Below are positions 18,570 to 28,998 of a DNA stretch of 64,000 nt, one piece after another (within the stretch, counting starts at the first letter, position 1; each line of letters opens with the position of its first letter). The position numbers were made by a program, and so were the translations under genes. Under the pieces are notes generated by a model. The model did not search any database. It saw only the letters and a program-made list of their open reading frames with translations, and had not been told where the DNA came from. The stretch is from Chloroflexota bacterium (lineage in GTDB: Bacteria; Chloroflexota; Anaerolineae; Aggregatilineales; Phototrophicaceae), in contig WTGC01000106.1 in the NCBI GenBank assembly GCA_011523705.1, positions 1-64,000 of the forward strand, written 5' to 3'.

Positions 18570-19337
18570 CTAGATGGTCGCCTCTTCAAACGCGTCAATC
18601 TGCTTATCGCTCAGCGGCATCAAGCTGGCATTCTTGGTCTTGCCCTCATCGGCGCCGTCGCTCAGTTGACGTTTGGCGTCGCGCATGAAGTCTTTGAGAT
18701 TGGGGCTCTTCTTCGGGTCGGCATAGAGAACGGGCGTCTCCGGCTCGCTCTCGAAGACGATCTCGGAAGAAGGATCGACGAAAACCACCAGCGGCCTCAC
18801 CTTGATCTCGGGGTCGATTTCGTCAAGGGCGCGCTGGACGTGGGCGCGCGCGAACTCGGCATCGCGCATCGGCTTGCCCACGCCATCAAAGCGGATCAGC
18901 GAGAAAAACTTGCTGATGATATTGCGCCGGCTGATGAACTTGCCGTCACGGAAGGTGAAAGCCTGGTCATGCCAGCGGGTGGCGATGGCGAAAACGCCTT
19001 GCGGACAGATCAGCACATGCCGCGCCGGAAAGTGATAATAATTGTAAAGGATGCTCTTGTTGCTGAGCCCCTTCAAGCCATTCTCGATCGCGTTCTCCGG
19101 CCGGGGCACGCGCGCCCACATATTGGTCATGCGCACCGAAATCACCGTTAGTATCAGCAGCACCGGCAGCACCGCCGATTGCGCGATCAAGGTCAAGTTG
19201 GTCGGCACATCGCCGGTGAAGAGCGAGGCGTTGATCAAGACGAAGCCCAGGATCAAGGCGCCAAAGGTGCCAAAGAAGAGATAATTGGTGATCTTCTTGT
19301 TGCGCCGCGCCAGTTTCTTGTTTGTGACAATTCGCAT
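18570..19337 (-). CDS. Membrane protein with NERD-like domain
   Basis: Two TM helices then ENAIENGLKGLSNKSILYNYYHFPARHVLICPQGVFAIATRWHDQAFTFRDGKF; ATG at 19337 preferred over 19448, which overlaps the upstream gene. Confidence 0.6.
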   Translation of the reverse strand: MRIVTNKKLARRNKKITNYLFFGTFGALILGFVLINASLFTGDVPTNLTLIAQSAVLPVLLILTVISVRMTNMWARVPRPENAIENGLKGLSNKSILYNYYHFPARHVLICPQGVFAIATRWHDQAFTFRDGKFISRRNIISKFFSLIRFDGVGKPMRDAEFARAHVQRALDEIDPEIKVRPLVVFVDPSSEIVFESEPETPVLYADPKKSPNLKDFMRDAKRQLSDGADEGKTKNASLMPLSDKQIDAFEEATI

Positions 19338-19345
19338 AGAGATCC

Positions 19346-21247
19346 CTAACCACCAGGGTTTTGACATTGAGCGTGACGCACCAAAGCCCGAGCCGACCGC
19401 CCAGCGATAAAGACCCGCGTGCCCCAGATTTTGCGCAGCGCCTCCCATTCATCATAGCTGAATAAGGGATCTAATCGATCTCTCACCGGTCGTGCAATCG
19501 TGTCCGGGTCGGTCGTGGCTTCGACCGTTACCCCTAGTGCACTGAGGCCCGGTACACTAGCCTCACCGGGCGCAGTTGAAAGGAATCGAACAGCATCTTC
19601 AACTCTCTCGAGCAAGAGGAAGTTTTGTCCGCCCCAACCCATCGTTCTTAAACTGATCCTGCAGTTCGGGGCAGTACCGTCAACAACAAAGAAGGGCCGG
19701 CGGGGCCGGTCCACCGGCTCGGGCCCGCATTCATCTTCATCCCAGGGCGGATGCCGCAAGATATACTCCGTGACCCAGATATTGTCCGCTTCATTCGTCT
19801 CCGCGACCTGCTGCCCATCGTCCAGCCGCACTTCGATTCGATGCAATTCGTCGACGTAGGCTTCGACGAAGATGGGACCCAGATCGAGCACGCGGCGCAC
19901 GCCCGGACCAAATTGGTCGGTGTTCACTTGCAAGACATACTTGGTATTCGATACCCCGCTGGCCACATGGAAATCTTCCACCGCGACGCTCACGTGGCCC
20001 GAATCCGTCTTGAACCAATTCAAGCCGGTATTGACGATCGGCACGCGCAGCCGCGCCTCGGCTCCGCAATACAAGGGATGGGGGTGCACTTCCGTCCAAC
20101 CGACCACGAGATTGACGTTCGGCGCCGACTCGGCTGTTCGCTGCACGAAGTATGACAAGTAATTCGCCACCGAAACTTCCGCGCAGACCTCGTCGCCGAT
20201 GCGCACGGTCGGCAAGATATACCAGCGCTCGCCCGCCGTCTCCGACTCGCGCACCTCGGCGATGACGGCGCGGTCCAGATCGCCCGGCGCGATGCGCATG
20301 CAATGGGTGACGCGGACCGGCAATTGGCTGGTTCGCCCGGGGACGACTTGGTCGTCGGTCAAGAATGTCGATAGCTTGTAGAGTTGGCCGCGGCGGTCCG
20401 CTTCCAAAATCTGGTCGGGCGGATTGGCGATCCGGTGCGGCGTCTCATAGGTGTCGGCGTGCCGACAATATAGCGGAAATGACAGCCCGGTCGAAATGGA
20501 GTTGTCCGCCGGATCATACGATAGATTGAGGCAATCCTCGTAACCGCGCATCAGCGAAGTGTCCTGCGCCGAGCTGGTCGCCATCTGTTCGGTGAGCGGG
20601 AAGGCGGCGGCTGTCTCTTCATAAGTGGGCGTCCGCGTCTCCGCTGTGATGCGCGCGATGCCATCCATCGCGATCTCGACCGGCGCCGTCCCATCGCCGG
20701 GGCCGAGCACAGCGGCGTTCGCCAGCGAGTTCAAGTCAAAAGTCCCGGCCGGCGTCCAAGCCCAATAGGTCAATATGGACGAGCCGGATTGGTCCGCGTG
20801 AAAGCGGAAATCAACCGGCAGATAGAAGCCCACCCATATCACCGGCTCGGTGATGATCGCCGCGCGATCCAGCAGGATGCGATTGAGGCCCGTCCGACCC
20901 AGCGACACCGATTGCCGATGCACCAGCGTCGCGTCGATTGGCGAGCCGCCATTGGCGTCCTGATAAACCACCATGTCAACGACGCTGCCCGGCACCGGCG
21001 CTTCCACCGAAATGCTGATCGCATCCAGCGCCGTCGGCAGCTCCATCCCCAGCGGCGTCAAATCAAAGCCATTGATGACCAGCGACGGTTCGTCCTTGAT
21101 GAAAAAGACGGCGTTCTCCGAGCCGCGGTTCAGGGTCAAGTACACATCGCCGGCGGTCGCCGGAAGCGTCGCCGCCGCGAATGCAATAAACAGTAGAACT
21201 GTTAACAAAGTAGATCTGTTGAGCAATTTACGCGTCATTGGGTTCAC
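19346..21247 (-). CDS. Secreted protein with CARDB-like region
   Basis: Signal peptide; NTGLNWFKTDSGHVSVAVEDF...VRLDDGQQVAETNEADNIWVTEY, CARDB-like. Confidence 0.6.
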   Translation of the reverse strand: MNPMTRKLLNRSTLLTVLLFIAFAAATLPATAGDVYLTLNRGSENAVFFIKDEPSLVINGFDLTPLGMELPTALDAISISVEAPVPGSVVDMVVYQDANGGSPIDATLVHRQSVSLGRTGLNRILLDRAAIITEPVIWVGFYLPVDFRFHADQSGSSILTYWAWTPAGTFDLNSLANAAVLGPGDGTAPVEIAMDGIARITAETRTPTYEETAAAFPLTEQMATSSAQDTSLMRGYEDCLNLSYDPADNSISTGLSFPLYCRHADTYETPHRIANPPDQILEADRRGQLYKLSTFLTDDQVVPGRTSQLPVRVTHCMRIAPGDLDRAVIAEVRESETAGERWYILPTVRIGDEVCAEVSVANYLSYFVQRTAESAPNVNLVVGWTEVHPHPLYCGAEARLRVPIVNTGLNWFKTDSGHVSVAVEDFHVASGVSNTKYVLQVNTDQFGPGVRRVLDLGPIFVEAYVDELHRIEVRLDDGQQVAETNEADNIWVTEYILRHPPWDEDECGPEPVDRPRRPFFVVDGTAPNCRISLRTMGWGGQNFLLLERVEDAVRFLSTAPGEASVPGLSALGVTVEATTDPDTIARPVRDRLDPLFSYDEWEALRKIWGTRVFIAGRSARALVRHAQCQNPGG

Positions 21248-21463
21248 CTCAATCAGCGAGCGGCGATTCCAATCGCTATTTTAGGTTCGATTCAAGAATT
21301 GGTCAAGCAAGCCTGGCGGCGCTTATTGTCGACTCTCAAGTCATGAATCTCGGAAGATCAAAGATTGACACATGGAAGCTCATGGAATATTTGTAGACAC
21401 ACTCGCGACTATGCCGCCGCCCATGCAAAATACCTTGCGTGTTGTTGAGCAGACGGAATACTG

Positions 21464-21634
21464 TGGGCGAGTCACCGCCGGCGGTCAGTGTCTACGCGAC
21501 CTCGCCCCTACGGATCTTAATCAAAGCGCAAACGTGTAGGGGCGTTTGAACCGCAGTGTCTACGCGCGGCGCTGTAACGCCCTCTTGCAAGGTGCAACGT
21601 AAACAGGAGCAGTGGGCGAGCCACCGACTCGCCC
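21464..21634. repeat. Cluster of REP-like palindromic motifs
   Basis: GGGCGAGTCACC (21465), GGTCAGTGTCTACGCGAC (21483-21500), CAGTGTCTACGCG (21554-21566), GGGCGAGCC-ACC-GACTCGCCC (21614-21634). Confidence 0.65.
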
Positions 21635-21848
21635 ATACATGCTTTAGACTGAATTGCGGATTACATTCCAGTGGCGGTCATGCTCATATGTCGCTGGGAT
21701 CTTCGTCTGCGCCGTCTGAGGCGACAAACCCGGCACCCGCTTCAAATGCGAATGTTTCCGCGAGCACAAGCGCTTCAAGCTGGCGAATGGGACTGGCTTA
21801 AGCGGCGCTTCAGGAATATAATGTTCTCGTTCTGCGAGAAGTGGATGA

Positions 21849-22187
21849 GTGGAAATGCCGGAGTTTGTTCTCGTATTCGCGATCCTGGCTTTGGTCCTGG
21901 GCGGCTATTGGGCGCTGATCATCTTCCCCAAACAGCGCGCCTTCCAGCACAAGCAGAAGGTCGTGCGTTCCCTGCACGTTGGCGACGAGATCGTCACCTA
22001 TGGCGGCATCGTCGGCAAGATTATCGATATCGATGTCGACCGAGGCGTCTCGCATATCGAGATCGCCGACGGCGTCCGGATCAAGCTGCTGACGGCGGCG
22101 CTGCAGCAGGTCTATGATCCCGACGAACTGGCCTACAACGCCAAGCTCGGCGCCAAGACGCCGGGCAGCGAGCAGACTTCAGCTTGA
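21849..22187 (+). CDS. yajC: Preprotein translocase subunit YajC
   Basis: YWALIIFPKQRAFQHKQKVVRSLHVGDEIVTYGGIVGKIIDID; upstream of secDF. Confidence 0.9.
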   Translation: MEMPEFVLVFAILALVLGGYWALIIFPKQRAFQHKQKVVRSLHVGDEIVTYGGIVGKIIDIDVDRGVSHIEIADGVRIKLLTAALQQVYDPDELAYNAKLGAKTPGSEQTSA

Positions 22188-22218
22188 TAAAATCTTCCGC
22201 CGACGGAAGGCGATAGCA

Positions 22219-23709
22219 ATGAGCAGCCACGCTCGATGGCTCATCTTCATAGTTTTGCTGAGCGCCTTCTGCATCTGGGTGGCGACGCCGCCGGCCTTCA
22301 AAGGCGTGCAAACCGAAGCCTGCGCCGCCGCCGCCGACAGCGCCAATCTCAAATGCAGCGAAAACCTCCAGCTTGACATCAACGGCGATGGCGAATACGA
22401 ATTCGTCCTGAATATCACCCAAAGCTTGGGGCTGGACCTCGTCGGCGGCTTGCGCGTATTGCTGCAAGCCGATACGGCGATAGACAACTTCACGCTGGAA
22501 GACCTGAGCGAAACCGCCAATAACGTCGCCCGCCGCGTGAACGCCCTGGGATTGACCGAAGCCACCGTGCAGGTGCAAGGCCGCGACCGCATCCTGGTTG
22601 AGCTGCCCGGCGTGCGCGACCCGGCGCAAGCGGTCGCGACTATCCAGCGAACCGCTCTGCTGGAATTTGTAGACTTCGGCGGATTGCGCAATCAAGTCAT
22701 TGATCTCGTCGGTCGCGAGATTGTGACCGACGAGCAAGTTTCATTGCGCCAGAATGCGGCGCTGGCGCAAGGTGAAACGGATCCGCTAGCTGATCGGCGG
22801 GCGCACCCGGTGACGGGCTTGCCCTTCCGCACGGTGATGACCGGCGCCGGCTTGCAAGCGGCCAGCGCCGTGCTTTCGCCGCCACAAGGCACCGGCAGCC
22901 CCGAATGGATGATCAATTTCGAAGTCAAAGAAGATTTCCAGGATATCTTCGGCAGCTTCACGCGCGATCGCATCGGCGAGCCAATGGCGATCGTCCTGGA
23001 TGGCGAAGTGCTGTCGGCGCCGATCATTCAAGCGCAGCTCTCCTCCGGCGGCGTCATCACAGGTCAATTCACTGAAGACGAAGCAAATACCCTGGCGCTG
23101 CAATTGCGCTCCGGCGCGCTGCCGATCCCGCTGCGCATCGAAAGCACCCAGGAAGTGGGCGCCACGCTGGGCCAAGAATCGGTGCGGCTGAGCGTACAGG
23201 CCGGCGTCGTCGGCGTCATCGTCGTCCTGGCTTTCATGCTGATCTATTATCGCTTGCCCGGCTTCGCCGCCGATCTGGCGCTGGTCGTCTTCATCTTTCT
23301 CAACATCGCTGTCTTCAAGCTGCTGCCGGTCACGCTGACCTTGCCCGCCATCACCGGTTTTCTGATATCAATCGGCACCGCTGTCGATGGCAACATTCTC
23401 ATCTTTGAGCGCATCAAGGAAGAATTGCGCGCCGGCCTGCCGCTCGATGACGCGCTGAAAGCCGGCTTCGACCGCGCCTGGACTTCCATCCGCGATTCCA
23501 ATCTGTCCACCATCATCATCTGCGGCATTCTATTCATGTTCGGGCAGACGCCCGGCGCCAGCATCGTCGCCGGCTTCGCCGTGACTCTGGCGATTGGGCT
23601 GGTGCTGAATCTGTTCACCGCCGTGATCGTCACGCGCACTTTCTTGTACATTCTGGTCGGCCTCTTCCGCGGTTCCATTGAGAACAACCGCGCGATCCTG
23701 GGCGCATGA
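22219..23709 (+). CDS. secD: Protein translocase subunit SecD
   Basis: LGLDLVGGLRVLLQAD, GLTEATVQVQGRDRILVELPGV, GTAVDGNILIFERIKEELRAG; RBS GGAAGG before ATG 22219. Confidence 0.95.
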   Translation: MSSHARWLIFIVLLSAFCIWVATPPAFKGVQTEACAAAADSANLKCSENLQLDINGDGEYEFVLNITQSLGLDLVGGLRVLLQADTAIDNFTLEDLSETANNVARRVNALGLTEATVQVQGRDRILVELPGVRDPAQAVATIQRTALLEFVDFGGLRNQVIDLVGREIVTDEQVSLRQNAALAQGETDPLADRRAHPVTGLPFRTVMTGAGLQAASAVLSPPQGTGSPEWMINFEVKEDFQDIFGSFTRDRIGEPMAIVLDGEVLSAPIIQAQLSSGGVITGQFTEDEANTLALQLRSGALPIPLRIESTQEVGATLGQESVRLSVQAGVVGVIVVLAFMLIYYRLPGFAADLALVVFIFLNIAVFKLLPVTLTLPAITGFLISIGTAVDGNILIFERIKEELRAGLPLDDALKAGFDRAWTSIRDSNLSTIIICGILFMFGQTPGASIVAGFAVTLAIGLVLNLFTAVIVTRTFLYILVGLFRGSIENNRAILGA

Positions 23710-23721
23710 GGTTGACCAGCC

Positions 23722-24687
23722 ATGTTTAGCATCGTTCAGAAACGCCGCTGGTTCTTCATCCTTTCCGCGCTGATCATCGTGCCCGGTCTCGTGATCATGA
23801 TCTACTCGACGCTGACGACCGGCGCCCCCTTTCGCCTGAGCATCGACTTCCTCGGCGGCAGCATCTACGAGCTCAAGTTTGACCAGGGCGGCGCCAGCGA
23901 AGATGGCATCCGCCGCGTCTTCAACGCCGTCGGCGACGACAATGTGATCATTCAGCAGATCGGTGGGCGCGAGGACTTCCGTTGGTCGGTGCGCGCCAGT
24001 TTCCACGATGTCAGCGTCACCGAGGACATCCTCGCGCGTTTATCGGCCTTGGCGCCGCTCAATCGCGACAGCTTCCGCGTTGAGACGGTTTCCGCCACTA
24101 TCGGCCAGGAGGTGACGCGGTCGGCGCTGGCTGCGGTAGCCGTCGGCGCGCTGGTCATCACGGGCTTCATCGTGATTGCTTTCCGGCAGGTGCCCAACGC
24201 GATCCGCTATGGCGTCTGCGCCATCGCCGCAATGATCCACGACATTCTGGTGGTGATGGGCGTCATGTCTCTCCTTGGGCTGCTGCTCGGCTGGGAGATT
24301 GACGCGCTCTTCCTGACCGCCGTCCTGACGGTGGTCGGCTTCTCGGTGCAAGATTCGATTGTCGTCTTCGACCGCATCCGCGAAAACATCCCGAAGCACC
24401 TGGGCGAGCCTTATGAATCGATCGTCAACCGCAGCATCTGGGAGACGATCCACCGCTCGCTGGCCACTCAATTGAACGCCTTCTTCATCATGATTGCGAT
24501 TCTGCTCTTCGGCGGCGAAACCGTGAAACAGTTCATTGCCATCTTGTTCATTGGGCTGCTGTCGGGAACCTATTCCTCAATCTTCACCGCCGTGCCGCTC
24601 TTGGTGGCCTGGGAAAAAGGCGAACTTCCCTTCCTCGGCCGCCGCCGGCAGACTGATTCCGCGGAAGATGTGGAAGAGCCGGTCTAG
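23722..24687 (+). CDS. secF: Protein translocase subunit SecF
   Basis: FRLSIDFLGGSIYELKF, GFSVQDSIVVFDRIREN. Confidence 0.95.
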   Translation: MFSIVQKRRWFFILSALIIVPGLVIMIYSTLTTGAPFRLSIDFLGGSIYELKFDQGGASEDGIRRVFNAVGDDNVIIQQIGGREDFRWSVRASFHDVSVTEDILARLSALAPLNRDSFRVETVSATIGQEVTRSALAAVAVGALVITGFIVIAFRQVPNAIRYGVCAIAAMIHDILVVMGVMSLLGLLLGWEIDALFLTAVLTVVGFSVQDSIVVFDRIRENIPKHLGEPYESIVNRSIWETIHRSLATQLNAFFIMIAILLFGGETVKQFIAILFIGLLSGTYSSIFTAVPLLVAWEKGELPFLGRRRQTDSAEDVEEPV

Positions 24688-24694
24688 CGTTTGA

Positions 24695-26239
24695 CTAATG
24701 TCGAAAATGCCGCGTGCCGGTGAATATCATGGCCATGTCGAAGTAGTCGGCCGCCTCGATCACCTGAGTATCTCGAATCGAACCGCCGGGCTGGATGACG
24801 CTGGTGACGCCGGCTCGGGCCGCGGTCTCGATGCTGTCGGGGAAGGGGAAAAAGGCGTCGGATGCCATCGCGGCATTCACCGTCTCCCCTTCCCCCTTCT
24901 GGATGGCGAGCTCCGCCGCGTCAACCCGGCTAGGCAAGCCGCCGCCGATTCCCACCGTGCGCTTGCCTTGCGCCAGCACGATTGCGTTGGACTTCACGTG
25001 CTGAACCGCCTTCCAGGCGAACAAGAGCGACTCCATCTCTTCGTCGGTTGGCAGGCGCCTTGTCACCATTTTCATGCGCGCTTCCGGCGGATCGCCGATA
25101 TCCGATCGCTGCAATAGCAGACCGTTTGTCACGCTGCGGAACTCGTAGCCTCCGCCGGTGAATGGACGCGGCATTTGCAGAATCCGGCAATTCTTGCGGC
25201 TCGCCTGCAATTGCTTGACCACCTCAAAGGCGAAGCTCGGCGCTATGATCGCTTCTATGAACATTGAGCCCAAAGCATCCACGAATTCGGATTGCACCGC
25301 GCGATTGGCCGCGATGATGCCGCCGAAAGCCGATTTCGAGTCCGACGCCAGCGCCAGCGGAAAGGCGTCCGTCACCGTGGCCGCGCTCGCGATGCCGGTT
25401 GGATTGAGATGCTTGACGATGACGACGGTCGGTTCTTCAAAGCCGCTGACCGCGCGCCAAGCGGCGTCGACATCCAGGATATTGTTGTAAGAGAGCTGTC
25501 TGCCCGCCAACTGATCGGCGCCCAGAGGCGTCTGTTCGTCACTCCGCGCATAGTAGGCGGCCGATTGATGCGGATTCTCGCCGTAGCGCAATTCATGACT
25601 GCGCTGCAGGCCGATTGAGATCAGCTCCGGCACTTCGCCGTCGGCCGGCTCTGCTACATCTGATTCGCTTAGATAGGCGTGGATCGCTTCGTCGTAATCA
25701 CGGCTATGCGCAAAAGCCTTGACCGCCAATTCTCGACGCTGCGCCAAACTGGTATTGCCTTCAGCCTTCAATGCGACCAGCACGCTCGAATAATCCAGCG
25801 GGTCGCAGAGCACCGTCACGCGGGAGAAATTCTTCGCCGCCGCGCGCAGCATCGTCACGCCGCCGATGTCGATCTGCTCAATCGCCGCTTCGACTGACGC
25901 GTCCGGATCCCGAATCGTCTCGCTGAAGGGATACAAGTTGCAGACGACCAGGCTGATGGGCGCGATACCGTGCGCGGCCAATTCAGCGAAGTCATCGCTT
26001 GTGTCGCGCGCCAGAATGCCGCTGTGGATCGCCGGATGCAATGTCTTGACCCGCCCGCCCAGCATTTCTCCTTGCCCGGTGACGCGCTCGACTTTGGTAA
26101 TCGGGATGCCGGCATCGGACAAGGTCTGGCCCGTGCCGCCGCTGGCGACGATCTCCCAGCCTAGCCCAACCAACTCCCGGGCAAAGCCGATGATGCCTTG
26201 CTTGCTCGACACACTGAACAGCGCTCTCGGCATAGACAC
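24695..26239 (-). CDS. purH: Bifunctional AICAR transformylase/IMP cyclohydrolase
   Basis: RALFSVSSKQGIIGFAREL, GRVKTLHPAIHSGILAR, RYGENPHQSAAYY, IQPGGSIRD. Confidence 0.95.
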   Translation of the reverse strand: MSMPRALFSVSSKQGIIGFARELVGLGWEIVASGGTGQTLSDAGIPITKVERVTGQGEMLGGRVKTLHPAIHSGILARDTSDDFAELAAHGIAPISLVVCNLYPFSETIRDPDASVEAAIEQIDIGGVTMLRAAAKNFSRVTVLCDPLDYSSVLVALKAEGNTSLAQRRELAVKAFAHSRDYDEAIHAYLSESDVAEPADGEVPELISIGLQRSHELRYGENPHQSAAYYARSDEQTPLGADQLAGRQLSYNNILDVDAAWRAVSGFEEPTVVIVKHLNPTGIASAATVTDAFPLALASDSKSAFGGIIAANRAVQSEFVDALGSMFIEAIIAPSFAFEVVKQLQASRKNCRILQMPRPFTGGGYEFRSVTNGLLLQRSDIGDPPEARMKMVTRRLPTDEEMESLLFAWKAVQHVKSNAIVLAQGKRTVGIGGGLPSRVDAAELAIQKGEGETVNAAMASDAFFPFPDSIETAARAGVTSVIQPGGSIRDTQVIEAADYFDMAMIFTGTRHFRH

Positions 26240-26317
26240 AACCTTCAGTTCTTAGCTATGCGCAACAACAAACCAATTATACTGTTTAGGCCTGAGAGGG
26301 CATAGGGACTTAGCGCG

Positions 26318-27388
26318 CTAGTCTTCCAGCGGGATGATCGCGTCTGGCAAAATGTAAACGTTAAGCTTCTCGCCGACATTCACCGGCAGTTCGCGAACGG
26401 AAAACGACAGACGCGGGCCGAAATCGGTCGTTGCGGTCAAATCGTAACTCTCGCCGCGAAAAACGGCGGTTTCCAGCGTGACCTCTGTCGGTGTCGTATC
26501 ATCAGTCCTGCCACTTTCAAGGCGAATGCCCGAAGGATGAATCAGTATTGTAGAGCCGGTGCCCCTGCTCCCGTCGCCTGCATGGCCAAGCAGACTCGTT
26601 AATCGCCCGTCACCGGTTGTAAACACGTTGTGCAAGCCCAGGAAACGCGCGACAAAGGCGCAAGCGGGCCGCCGGTAAACCTGGCGCGGACTGCCATGCT
26701 GCCGCACACTTCCGATATTCATCACCGCAATGCGGTCGGCGACGGCGTAAGCCTCGCGATGGTCATGGGTGACGTAAATCGCGCTCAATCCAGCGCTCTT
26801 AATGATCTGACGCAGCTCGAGCGCCAGTTGATCGCGCAACTGCGCATCCAGGGAGCCAAGCGGTTCGTCGAGCATTAGCAGGCGCGGATTCGGCGCCAGA
26901 CTGCGCGCCAGCGCTACCCGCTGCTTTTGGCCGCCGGAGAGCGATGCCACATCGCGCTTGTCAAAGCCTTCCAAGCCGACGCGCTGAAGAAGCCGCTGTA
27001 CTTTCTCGCCAATCTCCTCGCGATTGAAGCCGAGTCGCTTCAAGCCATAAGCGATGTTGTCCGCGGTAGCCAGATGCGGGAATAGCGCAAAGTCTTGAAA
27101 CATCAAGCCGAATCCGCGCCGATGAACCGGAACCGCCCCTATGTCTTCGCGATCGAAGATGACGGCGCCATCATAGTCGGTCTCCAAACCGGCGATAATA
27201 CGCAACAGTGTCGTCTTGCCGCAGCCGCTGGGACCAAGCAGGCACAGGATTTCGCCCGGTTCAAGGTCCAGCGACACGTCACGAAGCGAAACGATGTCGC
27301 CATAGGCGTGCGAAACGCGCTCCAATTGAAGCATCAGAATTCGCCGACGCCGGCGATCCGCAGCCGCTCGATGATCACGAAGCCACAA
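26318..27388 (-). CDS. thiQ: ABC transporter ATP-binding protein, thiamine-type by context (N-terminus may start later, MLQLERVSHAYGDI)
   Basis: Walker A GPSGCGKTTLL, LSGGQKQRVALARSL, TOBE-like C-terminus; downstream of TPP riboswitch, thiB and thiP. Confidence 0.8.
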   Translation of the reverse strand: MWLRDHRAAADRRRRRILMLQLERVSHAYGDIVSLRDVSLDLEPGEILCLLGPSGCGKTTLLRIIAGLETDYDGAVIFDREDIGAVPVHRRGFGLMFQDFALFPHLATADNIAYGLKRLGFNREEIGEKVQRLLQRVGLEGFDKRDVASLSGGQKQRVALARSLAPNPRLLMLDEPLGSLDAQLRDQLALELRQIIKSAGLSAIYVTHDHREAYAVADRIAVMNIGSVRQHGSPRQVYRRPACAFVARFLGLHNVFTTGDGRLTSLLGHAGDGSRGTGSTILIHPSGIRLESGRTDDTTPTEVTLETAVFRGESYDLTATTDFGPRLSFSVRELPVNVGEKLNVYILPDAIIPLED

Positions 27389-28998
27389 GCGCAGACCAGC
27401 ATCAAAATGACGCTCATCGCCAGTGACTGTCGGTACGAGGCAAAGCCCGGATCGCCCAGCAAACGGTAAATCACCACCGGGATCGTCACGGATTCACGCT
27501 GCGCGACGAATAGCGACGCGCCGAACTCGCCCATGCTGACCGTGAATGCGAAGACTGCGCCAACCGCAATGCCCCGCCCCAATAGCGGCAGGTCAATGGT
27601 AAGCAGGGTGTCGATGGGCTTCGCGCCGAGGGTCTGCGCCGCCTCCCGCAATGATGGCGGTATCGCCCGCAAGCTGGGCAAAACGCTGCGGATCACGAAG
27701 GGCAGCGCGACCAGGGTATGCGAGACGGGAATGATCAACCAGGACGCGCGCAGATTCAAAGGCGGTTCGTCCAGCGCGATGATGAAACCGAAGCCCAAGG
27801 TGACCGCGCTCGTCGCCAGCGGCAGCATGAACAGCGGATCCAGCAGCCGCGACAGCCGTCCCCGGCGCTCGATCATGTAGGAGGCGATCAGACCCAGGCA
27901 TAAGGCAGTGAACATGGTGATCAACGCGAAACGCAGGGAATTGAATACCGCCTCGATCGGAGCGATAAACAGCAGTGAACCACGAGACTTTTCTGCCAAG
28001 CTGGCGAAATTGGCGAAGTCCAACTGACCAGCGACCAGGACCGAGCGCATGACAAGCGCAAGCAATGGCGAAAATAGCAGAATAGCAATCAGAGCGACGC
28101 AAATGCCAAGGCACAGCCGCTCCAGGGCCCTTCGAGGTCGTTTCGCGACGGAAGCGCTGCTGGCAAGCGCGAGCTGCAGTTTCTTCTGTGTGGACGTGTA
28201 GATCATCATCATGAACAGCATGCTCAAAATCTGCACCAGCGACAGCGCCGCCGCAAGTGGCAGATTGAACATATTCACCGCCTGGTAGTAAATCTGCACC
28301 TCCAGCGTGGCGAAGCGGATACCGCCCAGAATCAGAATCACGCCGAAGCTGGTAAAGGAAAAGATGAACACTAGCAGGCCAGCCGAAAGCATGGCTGGGC
28401 GAATCAGTGGCAGACGGATGTCGCGCCAGAGCGACAATTCATCCGCCCCCAGGCAGCGAGCCGCCTCTTCGACGCTGGAACCCAGCGACGACCAGTAGCT
28501 CGTCATGATGCGCAGCGCCACTGCAATGTTGTAAAAGACGTGCGCAATGATGATCATCGCCAGGCTGCGCTCGAGTTGAATCGGCTGGTACTCCAGCGAA
28601 TACAATGCCATCAGCAGATCGTTCAGCAAGCCGTTTTTGCCTAGCAAAGTTGCGAAAGCCAGCGCGACCACAACGGTCGGCAAGACAAAAGGCAGCGTCG
28701 CCAGCGAAAGCAGAAGCGACTTGCCGCGGAATTGATAGCGCGCAAAAACGAAAGCGCAGGGCGTGGCCAACAGAAGCGTGACGGCGGTCGAAAGCGCCGC
28801 TTGATAGACGGTGAAAAGGAGCGTCCCGATGTAATAGTCGCTTGACAGCAGCCGCACGAAAGCAGACAAATCTACTAGACCACCGGGACGCAGGCTGACA
28901 TCAAAAATCGACAGCAGCGGATAAACGTAAAAGATCCCGAGAAACGCCAGCGGGAGCAAAAATACGATGATCCAAAGCTCGCGCGCGCGCCGCCTCAA
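27334..28998 (-). CDS. thiP: Two-domain ABC transporter permease, thiamine-type by context
   Basis: 554 aa with two BPD_transp_1-like halves (VEEAARCLGADELSLWRDIRLPLIRPAM and LREAAQTLGAKPIDTLLTIDLPLLGRG). Confidence 0.85.
   Translation of the reverse strand: MRRRARELWIIVFLLPLAFLGIFYVYPLLSIFDVSLRPGGLVDLSAFVRLLSSDYYIGTLLFTVYQAALSTAVTLLLATPCAFVFARYQFRGKSLLLSLATLPFVLPTVVVALAFATLLGKNGLLNDLLMALYSLEYQPIQLERSLAMIIIAHVFYNIAVALRIMTSYWSSLGSSVEEAARCLGADELSLWRDIRLPLIRPAMLSAGLLVFIFSFTSFGVILILGGIRFATLEVQIYYQAVNMFNLPLAAALSLVQILSMLFMMMIYTSTQKKLQLALASSASVAKRPRRALERLCLGICVALIAILLFSPLLALVMRSVLVAGQLDFANFASLAEKSRGSLLFIAPIEAVFNSLRFALITMFTALCLGLIASYMIERRGRLSRLLDPLFMLPLATSAVTLGFGFIIALDEPPLNLRASWLIIPVSHTLVALPFVIRSVLPSLRAIPPSLREAAQTLGAKPIDTLLTIDLPLLGRGIAVGAVFAFTVSMGEFGASLFVAQRESVTIPVVIYRLLGDPGFASYRQSLAMSVILMLVCACGFVIIERLRIAGVGEF

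Noticed and set aside
17979-19151. 390-aa plus-strand ORF
   Set aside because: Antisense to two convincing membrane-protein genes; composition is low-information (Q/R/H-rich).
21556-21801. 81-aa ORF with WASHRLAHTCFRLN, resembling WENLQ...ASHRLARTSFRLS in the ORF at 56538-57308
   Set aside because: Both are translations of the same REP-like repeat, not related proteins.
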